Source: Candidatus Omnitrophota bacterium (lineage in GTDB: Bacteria; Omnitrophota; Omnitrophia; Omnitrophales; Aquincolibacteriaceae). Taken from it: a stretch of 8,191 nt of DNA. The notes beneath the pieces were generated by a model. The model was not told where the DNA came from. It did not search any database and worked only from the letters and a program-made list of their open reading frames with translations. The stretch covers positions 1 through 8,191 of the forward strand of contig JAHFHB010000077.1 in assembly GCA_023247135.1 (NCBI GenBank), given 5' to 3'. Each line of letters opens with the position of its first letter. The first letter of the stretch is position 1. The position numbers were made by a program, and so were the translations under genes. Positions 1 to 5,752 of this stretch are shown piece after piece.

Positions 1-261
1 GAGAGACGCGAGCTGGATTTGAAAAAGCTGGAGCGTCTGAAGCCGATTTTGAGTACGGCCCGTTTGTCGCTGGTGCGCGCGGCGCTTGAGTATGTTTTGG
101 AATACACGCCGGTTTCAACGGTGATCCCGGGCGCTAAAAAACGCGCGCAGGTGCTTGAAAACCTGCTGGCTACCGAGGACCCGCGGCTCAGAATTCAGGA
201 AGCGGCGCAGCTTCGGGATATTTTTCGCAAGGAGCCTTTGTTTCAACAGGGACTGAGTTAA
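1..261 (+). CDS. Aldo/keto reductase, C-terminal fragment (5' end outside window)
   Basis: The reading frame is open from base 1 and ends at TAA 259-261, so the 86 visible residues are the C-terminal end of a longer gene; the TTG at 19 is not a credible start. The visible part carries the end of the (beta/alpha)8 barrel of NADPH-dependent aldo/keto reductases: a helix followed by VSTVIPGAKK (window residues about 38-47) and then QVLENL. In this family that strand and loop bind the 2'-phosphate and adenine of NADPH, with the basic residue after IPG and the Glu-Asn of the next helix contributing. Full members are usually about 280-330 residues and reduce aldehydes or ketones in the cytosol. The catalytic Asp-Tyr-Lys-His residues lie upstream and cannot be checked, so the substrate is unknown. 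The MoeZ-like gene follows after 16 bases on the same strand, suggesting cotranscription. Confidence 0.85.
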   Translation, partial: ERRELDLKKLERLKPILSTARLSLVRAALEYVLEYTPVSTVIPGAKKRAQVLENLLATEDPRLRIQEAAQLRDIFRKEPLFQQGLS

Positions 262-263
262 TC

Positions 264-273
264 AGGGGGAGAG
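264..273 (+). promoter_or_regulatory. Ribosome binding site of the MoeZ-like gene
   Basis: A purine-rich AGGGGGAGAG lies 4 bases before the GTG codon at 278. It supports GTG 278 as the start; the protein begun there has the usual N-terminus of the MoeB/ThiF family (residues 8-16, LKRYSRHFI). Confidence 0.6.
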
Positions 274-277
274 AGCC

Positions 278-1429
278 GTGAGTGATTTTACGCCGGAGCA
301 GCTTAAGCGTTACAGCCGCCATTTTATTTTGCCGGAAATCGGTGAAGAGGGGCAGCGCAAACTACTTGATTCCAAAGTGCTTTTGATCGGAACGGGCGGG
401 CTGGGTTCTCCGCTGGGCCTTTATCTTTCGGCCGCGGGCGTGGGAACTTTGGGGCTCGTGGACTTCGATGTGGTGGATCTTTCAAACCTGCAGCGCCAGA
501 TCATTCACACCAACGATGAAGTTGGCAAACCCAAAATTGATTCGGCGGAAAAACGCATCAAGCAGATGAACCCCGATACGAAAGTGGTGAAGTATCAAGT
601 GCGCCTTTCGTCGGAGAACGCGCTTGATATCATGAAAGATTACGACGTCGTGATCGACGGAACGGACAATTTTCCCACGCGTTATCTGACCAACGATGCC
701 TGCGTGCTTCTCAATAAACCAAATATCTACGGGTCTATTTTCCGCTTTGACGGGCTGGCGACAGTTTTTAAACCGGATGAGGGGCCGTGCTACCGCTGCC
801 TCTATCCGGAGCCGCCGCCGCCGGGCCTGGTGCCCAGCTGCGCCGAGGGCGGCGTGCTTGGGATTTTGCCGGGCGTGATCGGTCTGATTCAGGCCACCGA
901 AGCGATCAAGCTGATTGTGGGCATCGGCCGCACGCTGGTGGGGCGTTTGATGGTTTATGACGCTTTGCAGATGACCTTCCGCGAATTGAAATTGAAAAAG
1001 GATCCGGATTGCCCGGTCTGCGGGAAAAACCCCACGATCACAAAGCTGATCGATTACGAGGCTTTTTGCGGCATGGGCCGCGGCGATGCCGGAGACGGCG
1101 GCGGGATCAGCGAGATTTCAGTCGAAGATCTGAAAACGAAGCTTGATGCAGGGCAGGAGTTCTGTTTGATCGATGTGCGCGAGAAATTCGAGTTTGAAAT
1201 TGCGCGTATTCCGGGCGCGAAATTGATCCCTCTGGCACAGCTTCCGGGCCGGCTTGCGGAACTGGAAAGTTTTCAGGGGAAGGAAGTGGTGGCACACTGC
1301 CATCACGGCGGGCGCAGCCGCCGCGCGCTTGAATTCCTGAAATCGAAGGGATTTAAAAATCTCAAGAATGTTTCCGGCGGCATCGATCATTGGTCGCTCC
1401 GGATCGATTCTTCCGTGGCAAGGTATTAG
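278..1429 (+). CDS. moeZ: Sulfur-carrier adenylyltransferase/sulfurtransferase, ThiF/MoeB domain fused to rhodanese (MoeZ/MoeBR type)
   Basis: A 383-residue two-domain cytosolic protein. The N-terminal E1-like domain (about 1-250) should adenylate the C-terminal Gly-Gly of a small sulfur carrier such as MoaD, ThiS or CysO; the C-terminal rhodanese domain (about 278-378) should pass on persulfide sulfur to form the thiocarboxylate. Visible signs are the nucleotide-binding loop GTGGLGSP (38-45), the R-x-Q region at 73-75, GKPK (83-86), and DGTDNFPTR (127-135) with the Asp130 conserved in E. coli MoeB. Two zinc CxxC pairs sit at Cys171/Cys174 and Cys245/Cys248. Cys188, in the PSCAEGG segment, matches the crossover-loop cysteine of ThiF and MOCS3. 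The rhodanese active-site loop is CHHGGRS with Cys341 as the persulfide carrier. Length is typical for MoeZ/MOCS3-like fusions. No carrier-protein gene is visible nearby, so the partner (molybdopterin, thiamine, cysteine or tRNA thiolation) is open, and the symbol denotes the domain architecture only. Confidence 0.9.
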   Translation: MSDFTPEQLKRYSRHFILPEIGEEGQRKLLDSKVLLIGTGGLGSPLGLYLSAAGVGTLGLVDFDVVDLSNLQRQIIHTNDEVGKPKIDSAEKRIKQMNPDTKVVKYQVRLSSENALDIMKDYDVVIDGTDNFPTRYLTNDACVLLNKPNIYGSIFRFDGLATVFKPDEGPCYRCLYPEPPPPGLVPSCAEGGVLGILPGVIGLIQATEAIKLIVGIGRTLVGRLMVYDALQMTFRELKLKKDPDCPVCGKNPTITKLIDYEAFCGMGRGDAGDGGGISEISVEDLKTKLDAGQEFCLIDVREKFEFEIARIPGAKLIPLAQLPGRLAELESFQGKEVVAHCHHGGRSRRALEFLKSKGFKNLKNVSGGIDHWSLRIDSSVARY

Positions 1430-1597
1430 GTATCTTCCGCATGAGGTTAGCTGGAATGGCGCGTGACTAGCAAAGAAACGCAAAGATGGTAGGGTACAGG
1501 CATGCCTGTACCCTACAGCCCAGTATTCATCGAGCTTATTTCAAATACCTTATTCGTGGAGGGGGCGGGAAGATAACCCGGATCCCTTGATCACCTT
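1430..1597. other. Intergenic region, only sizeable gap in the window
   Basis: This 168-base gap separates the reductase/MoeZ-like pair from the seven-gene run downstream. It contains two copies of GCAAAGA (1470-1476 and 1480-1486, ten bases apart), the 28-bp palindrome at 1489-1516, and a purine-rich stretch GGAGGGGGCGGGA at 1558-1570. An A+T-richer stretch at about 1520-1557 is the likeliest place for the promoter of the downstream genes, but I cannot identify a convincing -35/-10 pair. No start or stop pattern suggests a small gene here. Confidence 0.6.
1489..1516. repeat. Perfect 28-bp palindrome in the intergenic gap
   Basis: Two 14-base arms, GTAGGGTACAGGCA and its exact reverse complement, meet with no spacer at 1502/1503. 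The symmetry stops at the flanks (G at 1488 against A at 1517). No T-run follows on either strand, so it is not a classic intrinsic terminator. It could be an operator for a dimeric protein, a cruciform or mRNA hairpin, or one copy of a dispersed palindromic element. Only one copy occurs in this window. Confidence 0.85.
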
Positions 1598-2737
1598 ATG
1601 ACTTCCTTTTGGCAAAAAATCAGAGCGGACTTTCCCGTCACCCGGCGCTGCGCGTATCTCGATCATGCGTCCGCCGGTCCCATTCCAAAACCCGTGGCCG
1701 CCGCGTACGAAAAATACAGCCGTGTTCATCTGGCGCAAGCCGATTTTTCCTGGCCCCGCTGGATCCGCCAGCGCGAGGAAATCCGCATCAAGACCGCACG
1801 GTTTATCAACGCGGAGCCCGACGAGATCGCTTTTACGCACAGCACGTCCCACGGCATGAATCTGATTGCGGAGCTTTTGCATTGCAAGGGGAAGGTGCTT
1901 TGCAATACGCTGGAATTTCCTTCAAGCACGGTGCCGTGGTTGTGGCGCGGCGCCCCCATGATTTTTCAGCAGGATGAAAACGGCGCGGTACCGATTCCGG
2001 TGCTTAAAAAAAATCTGACGGCGGGCGTCAAAACCATTGTGAGCAGTTTTGTGCAGTATGGCACCGGCTATCGCCAGGATATGGAAGCGCTGGGACGGCT
2101 CAAAAAAAACCGTTTTTTAGTGGTGAATGCCACCCAGGGCTGCGGTGCTTTAGCGGTCGATGTGAAGCGCTGGCAGGCGGATTTTCTTTGCACCAATAGC
2201 TACAAATGGCTTTTGGGCGGTTATGGCGGCGGCTTTTTGTACGTGAATCGCCGCTGGCTGGGTTTATTGAAGCCGGAGTCGGCGGGTTGGCGCAGTATGC
2301 GTGAACCTGACCGGATGGATAACCGCCGGCTGGATCTGCGGCGCGACGCAGGCCGTTATGAGTGGGGTTGTCCCGCGTTTCCCGTCATTTTTGCCATGGG
2401 TGCGGCGATTGATTATTTGATGCAGATCGGCATGGCCCGGATTGAAAGGCGCGTGCTCGAGCTTTCAACGTATGCGGCGGAGCGCCTGGAAGGCGCGGGC
2501 TTTGAAGTCGTGACACCGCGTGTGGCTGGCAAAACACAGTCAGGCATTGTCGTGTTTCGTCTGGCGCATGCGGCACCGGCAGCGCCGGTCGTTAAGAAAC
2601 TCCTAGCCGCCGGCTTTTACGTTTCTGCGCGCGGTGCAGGCATCCGGGTGGCGCCGCATTTTTACAATACCTTTGAAGAAATAGACAGCTTTGTAAAAAA
2701 AGTGAAAAGTTTTGTTATGACAGGTTCCCGCCCATGA
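1598..2737 (+). CDS. Class V aminotransferase-like PLP enzyme (cysteine desulfurase/isopenicillin-N-epimerase superfamily)
   Basis: A 379-residue fold-type I PLP protein of the aminotransferase class V family. Seen in order: YLDHASAGPIP (20-30), the usual N-terminal substrate-site segment; FTHSTSHGMN (79-88), the phosphate-binding region; SFVQYGTGYRQD (150-161); NATQ (177-180), which corresponds to the DAAQ motif; SYKWLLGG (201-208), with Lys203 as the expected PLP Schiff-base lysine; and RVAPHFYNT (350-358) near the C-terminus. The mobile-loop cysteine of true cysteine desulfurases (for example SGHHCA) is absent: the matching region reads SARGAGIRV. This argues against a sulfur-mobilising role and for a lyase, epimerase or transaminase of unknown substrate. 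Asn177 replaces the Asp that normally pairs with the pyridine nitrogen. The start is ATG 1598: the frame is closed by TAA at 1574-1576 and no alternative start lies between; the ribosome site is weak. It probably opens the downstream operon and overlaps the next gene by four bases. Confidence 0.85.
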   Translation: MTSFWQKIRADFPVTRRCAYLDHASAGPIPKPVAAAYEKYSRVHLAQADFSWPRWIRQREEIRIKTARFINAEPDEIAFTHSTSHGMNLIAELLHCKGKVLCNTLEFPSSTVPWLWRGAPMIFQQDENGAVPIPVLKKNLTAGVKTIVSSFVQYGTGYRQDMEALGRLKKNRFLVVNATQGCGALAVDVKRWQADFLCTNSYKWLLGGYGGGFLYVNRRWLGLLKPESAGWRSMREPDRMDNRRLDLRRDAGRYEWGCPAFPVIFAMGAAIDYLMQIGMARIERRVLELSTYAAERLEGAGFEVVTPRVAGKTQSGIVVFRLAHAAPAAPVVKKLLAAGFYVSARGAGIRVAPHFYNTFEEIDSFVKKVKSFVMTGSRP

Positions 2738-4035
2738 TTTTTTTCGGATCTTTCAAAGTAATTCGCAAGCGGATTCTGGTGCCTTTGCTGGCGGCCCTGC
2801 TGCTTTTGACCCTGGATCGTTTTCCGGGCATACTCCGTTCACGTCTTGAGCATCAACTGACAGACCTTTTCGGAATGCCGGTGACGATGACTCGGGTTGA
2901 CCTGCAGTGGCGTAAAAATAAAATCGTTTTTTATGGCTTGCGATTCATGAATCAGCCGCAGTACAGTTACCGGCCGCATCTTTACGTGGAATCGCTGAGT
3001 CTCAAGGTCGATTGGCAGCCGCTGCTGCACCAATTCATTCACATTGAGGAAATCCAGCTGACCAATTTTTTGTATTTGATTGAACGCCGCGGCGAAGAGG
3101 ATGAGGCGCAGAATAACGTGGTGGATTGGTATCATCACATGAAGGACACGCTTAAGCGCCGCCGCGCCAAACACAAAAAAAACGCGGCTCGTCTGCACAG
3201 CCGGAGCCATTGGAAACTTCTCATTGACCGGATTGATCTTGAAAACGGTGCTTTTCTGTTCCATCAATGCGGCCCCAAAGACGTGGAGCGCAAATACCTG
3301 TTCCGGGAAATAAACGGTTCTCTGCTTGATCTGCGCTGGCCGGACAAGCATCCGGAAATCCTGGATCAGCGTGTGCTCTTGGGCGGGATCTTCGGAGAAA
3401 ACGAACCGGCGCCTTTTATGATTGAAGGCCGGGCCAGCTTTGCGACGTATTATGTCAGTTTCGATCTGAAGGGGCGTGTGCGTAACGGAGCGGTGGCGGA
3501 TTATCCGCATTTTTGGCACGGGCTGCCGGTTGAAGTCAAAGAGGGCCGTTACGACCTGAATACCCGCGTGGTCTGCATACGGCGCCGGCTCACGTCGCAA
3601 AACCAGCTTTGGCTGCACGGCCTTAAAATGAAACCCAGGTTGTCGTTGAGCGGGACTATTTTCGGGGTGCCGGTCAAAACCTGGATGAAATTCATGGAGG
3701 ATGAGAAAACGCTGCAGTTGAATGTTCCGCTGCGCGGCGACATCGAGAGTCCCGAACTGCGCTCCGGCGAAGCGGTCAATAAAGCCTTTCAAACGGCGCT
3801 GCGGGTGCGAACCCAGCGGGGACTGCATCTTGCCACGCACGGCGCCATGGAACTTGCGAGCACGACCGGTTCGCTGGTGGCCGAAGCGCCGGTCAAGGTG
3901 GTCGATGGATTGGGAAAACTCGTGTCGTTTATGCCAAGAATGGATTGGCCGGTGCTTGAGAAAAAAAACGGGGATTTAAAATCTGAAACAATACCGGCCG
4001 GATCTCCGGCCAAGGAAGGCGCGGCGGCTGCATGA
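2734..4035 (+). CDS. AsmA/DUF748-like protein with N-terminal membrane anchor
   Basis: A 433-residue protein. Basic residues (KVIRKR, 8-13) precede a single hydrophobic segment at about 14-28, which should anchor it in the inner membrane with the rest in the periplasm. The region after it (about 35-115) has the pattern of AsmA/DUF748-type proteins: a short amphipathic helix, the strand-rich phrase 'x-V-D-L-x-W...I-x-x-x-G-L-R-F-x-N-x-P-x-Y', then strands ending in IEEIQLTNF (104-112). A strongly basic stretch (about 140-160) interrupts the beta-rich body. Near the C-terminus, LNVPLRGDIESPEL (329-342) followed by an amphipathic helix resembles the closing repeat of AsmA/DUF748 proteins. Members of this clan are linked to outer-membrane assembly and lipid transport across the periplasm; that role here is inference. 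The start ATG 2734 overlaps the preceding stop in ATGA, implying translational coupling; I see no clear Shine-Dalgarno site. The family assignment rests on motif pattern, not on a search. Confidence 0.65.
   Translation: MIFFGSFKVIRKRILVPLLAALLLLTLDRFPGILRSRLEHQLTDLFGMPVTMTRVDLQWRKNKIVFYGLRFMNQPQYSYRPHLYVESLSLKVDWQPLLHQFIHIEEIQLTNFLYLIERRGEEDEAQNNVVDWYHHMKDTLKRRRAKHKKNAARLHSRSHWKLLIDRIDLENGAFLFHQCGPKDVERKYLFREINGSLLDLRWPDKHPEILDQRVLLGGIFGENEPAPFMIEGRASFATYYVSFDLKGRVRNGAVADYPHFWHGLPVEVKEGRYDLNTRVVCIRRRLTSQNQLWLHGLKMKPRLSLSGTIFGVPVKTWMKFMEDEKTLQLNVPLRGDIESPELRSGEAVNKAFQTALRVRTQRGLHLATHGAMELASTTGSLVAEAPVKVVDGLGKLVSFMPRMDWPVLEKKNGDLKSETIPAGSPAKEGAAAA
4012..4019 (+). promoter_or_regulatory. Ribosome binding site of era
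   Basis: AAGGAAGG lies 12 bases before ATG 4032, inside the last codons of the AsmA-like gene. Spacing is long but the purine run is good, and the ATGA overlap adds coupling. Confidence 0.45.
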
Positions 4036-4940
4036 ATCGAGAGTCTAAGCCGAGGAGTCACAAGTTTAAATCGGGCTTTGTGGGAATTTTTGGACAACCC
4101 AACGTGGGGAAATCCACGTTGATGAATGCGCTGGTTGGGGAAAAACTCTCCGGTATTTCTCCGAAGCCGCAGACGACACGCGGTGTTATTCGCGGGATTT
4201 TGTCGCAGAAGGAAGGCCAGATTGTTTTTCTGGATACGCCTGGCATTCATAAGCCGCAGGATCATTTGGGGCACTGGATGATGCATGAAATTGAGAAGGC
4301 GCTTGAGGGGCTGGATGTCGTTTATCAGATGGTGCTGCCCACCCGCATTCAGCCGGCGGATGAACAGATCCTGGAGAAACTTAGAAAAGCGAATGTGCCG
4401 GTGATTCTGGTGATCAGCCAGGTGGACCGCTATCCAAAGGAGCAGATTCTTTTGGTGCTGGAGCATTACGCAAAGCAGGATTTTTACAAAGAGATGATCC
4501 CGGTTTCCGCGCAGAGAAATATCCAGATGGACATTCTGGTCAAGAAAACCCTGGAGTTACTGCCGGCCGGCGAACCGCATTTTCCCGAGGACATCGTTTC
4601 GGATCAGCAGGAGCGCACTTTTGTCGAGGAGATTATCCGCGAAAAGATTTTCCGTATCATGATGCAGGAACTGCCGTATTCGGCGGCGGTCGTGATTGAA
4701 AGCTTCAAGGAGCGGCGGCCCGGGTTGATCGACATTGAGGCGACCATCGTGGTGGAAAAAGACTCGCAAAAAAAAATGATGATTGGGCAGGGGGGGCTGA
4801 CCCTGCGTGAAATCGGGCAGAAAGCGCGTTTGGATATCGAGCAGTTCCTGGATTCCAAAGTTTTTTTACAGCTTTGGGTCAAGACCCTGCCGAACTGGAA
4901 AAAAGACGATCAGGCTCTGAAGCGGCTGGGCTACACGTAA
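4032..4940 (+). CDS. era: Ribosome-assembly GTPase Era
   Basis: A 302-residue protein, the usual length for Era, which binds the 3' end of 16S rRNA and assists late 30S assembly. The GTPase domain (about 13-175) shows G1 GQPNVGKS (21-28), G2 in PQTTRG (46-51), G3 DTPG (68-71) and G5 SAQ (159-161). The type-II KH domain (about 195-285) contains HFPEDIVSDQ (183-192), IREKIFR (202-208), ELPYS (213-217) and the GxxG-like loop IGQGG (251-255), and ends in the typical ALKRLGYT. The match to E. coli Era runs collinearly through the whole KH domain. The oddity is G4: the usual NKxD is SQVD (129-132), so the Asn and Lys that recognise and stack on guanine are both replaced while the Asp is kept. Start ATG 4032 overlaps the preceding stop (ATGA). 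An A9 run (4768-4776) and a G7 run (4790-4796) occur in the KH-coding part, with the frame intact. Confidence 0.97.
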   Translation: MNRESKPRSHKFKSGFVGIFGQPNVGKSTLMNALVGEKLSGISPKPQTTRGVIRGILSQKEGQIVFLDTPGIHKPQDHLGHWMMHEIEKALEGLDVVYQMVLPTRIQPADEQILEKLRKANVPVILVISQVDRYPKEQILLVLEHYAKQDFYKEMIPVSAQRNIQMDILVKKTLELLPAGEPHFPEDIVSDQQERTFVEEIIREKIFRIMMQELPYSAAVVIESFKERRPGLIDIEATIVVEKDSQKKMMIGQGGLTLREIGQKARLDIEQFLDSKVFLQLWVKTLPNWKKDDQALKRLGYT

Positions 4941-4945
4941 GATTT

Positions 4946-5734
4946 ATGCGATTTTTGATGTGTCCGCCGAAGCATTTTGAAGTGGCGTATGAAATCAACC
5001 CGTGGATGAGCGTCGAGCGGCGGGTGAATCAGGCGCTGGCGCAAAAGCAGTGGCAGGCTTTGCACGATTGGCTGGTTCATACGGCCGGCGCCCAGGTGGA
5101 GTTGATCGATCCCATGCCCGGCCTGCCCGATATGGTGTTCACGGCCAATGCCGGACTGGCGGCTGGTAAAAATTTTATCCGCAGCCGTTTTCGCCACCGC
5201 GAACGGCGCGGAGAAGAGGCCCATTTCGAAAAGTGGTTCAAGCAGCACGGCTTCAAAATACGTTCGGTGCCGGAACCGCTGATTTTCGAAGGAGAGGGTG
5301 ACGCGCTTTTTTTAGGACGCGATCTTTACACGGGGTTTCATTTTAGGTCGGATCTGGAAGCGCATGATGCCGTGGCAGGAATTCTGCGGGTGGAGTACGA
5401 AGGCCTTGAGCTTGCGGACAAGCGTTTTTATCATCTGGATACCTGCTTTGCGCCGCTCAATGAAAAGAGCGCGCTGGTTTTTTTGGAGGCCTTTGCTCCC
5501 TACGCGCGGCTGACGCTTCTGGAAATGGTGCCTGATCCCGTGAGCGTGCCCGAAGCCGAGGCCCTGCGCTTTGCCTGCAATGGGGTGATCGCGGGGTCAC
5601 ATGCGGCGCTGCCTTTGGGCTGTCCGGTCACAGCTCAGGCCGTCCGCGACCGGGGATTGACCGTAACGGAACTGGATTTCTCGGAATTTATCAAGGCGGG
5701 CGGTGCGGGGAAATGTCTGGTTTTGTCATTCTGA
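4946..5734 (+). CDS. Guanidine-modifying amidinotransferase-fold hydrolase, arginine dihydrolase/dimethylargininase-like
   Basis: A 262-residue protein beginning MRFLMCPPKHFEV, five bases after the era stop. The frame is open further upstream to 4874, but that extension lies inside era and the start at 4946 gives the usual N-terminus. Family signs are CPPKHFEVAYEINPWM (6-21), PDMVFTANAGL (61-71), the acidic FEGEGD (114-119), FHFRSD (131-136), YHLDTCFAPL (162-171), and Cys257 in GAGKCLVL close to the C-terminus. In this pentein-fold superfamily the C-terminal Cys attacks the guanidinium carbon, with a His (probably His163) and acidic residues assisting. INPWM with Asn18 and TANA with Asn68 resemble the N-terminal domain of cyanobacterial arginine dihydrolase ArgZ/AgrE, which converts arginine to ornithine, CO2 and two ammonia. 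Dimethylargininase or arginine deiminase activity is an alternative. It lacks the ornithine cyclodeaminase-like C-terminal domain of AgrE. No Shine-Dalgarno site is evident, so translation probably depends on reinitiation after era. Confidence 0.8.
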   Translation: MRFLMCPPKHFEVAYEINPWMSVERRVNQALAQKQWQALHDWLVHTAGAQVELIDPMPGLPDMVFTANAGLAAGKNFIRSRFRHRERRGEEAHFEKWFKQHGFKIRSVPEPLIFEGEGDALFLGRDLYTGFHFRSDLEAHDAVAGILRVEYEGLELADKRFYHLDTCFAPLNEKSALVFLEAFAPYARLTLLEMVPDPVSVPEAEALRFACNGVIAGSHAALPLGCPVTAQAVRDRGLTVTELDFSEFIKAGGAGKCLVLSF

Positions 5735-5743
5735 CACGCAAAA

Positions 5744-5749
5744 AAGGAG
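5744..5749 (+). promoter_or_regulatory. Ribosome binding site of the PP-loop gene
   Basis: AAGGAG sits only three bases before ATG 5753. The spacing is shorter than usual, but the protein starts with the PP-loop strand (MAKAVALLSGGLDS), so a later start is excluded. Confidence 0.6.
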
Positions 5750-5752
5750 TTT

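Noticed and set aside
1489..1516. Intrinsic terminator
   Set aside because: The stem is strong, but no T-run follows on either strand and there is no loop; kept as a palindromic repeat of unknown role.
1520..1597. Sigma-70 type promoter before the PLP-enzyme gene
   Set aside because: The region is A+T-richer, but no -35/-10 pair with acceptable spacing stood out, so no specific promoter is annotated.
1598..2737. Calling the class V PLP protein a cysteine desulfurase and joining it to the MoeZ-like gene as a sulfur-relay pair
   Set aside because: The catalytic loop cysteine is absent, and the two genes are separated by the only real intergenic gap.
2839..3840. Long minus-strand open frame (333 codons) opposite the AsmA-like gene
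   Set aside because: It lies wholly antisense to a gene that has coupled starts and stops on both sides, and its translation shows no recognisable domain; it is rich in His, Arg, Gln and Pro, as expected for a shadow frame.
3789..4466. Minus-strand open frame (225 codons) across the AsmA-like/era junction
   Set aside because: It is antisense to the conserved era GTPase motifs and has no domain of its own.
4761..4800. Hidden frameshift in era at the homopolymer runs
   Set aside because: Residues before, between and after the two runs all match the expected Era KH-domain order in one frame.
4874..4945. Upstream extension of the guanidine-hydrolase gene to ATG 4874
   Set aside because: The extra 24 codons lie inside the conserved end of era in another frame, and family members begin at the MRFLMCPP-like segment, so ATG 4946 was chosen.
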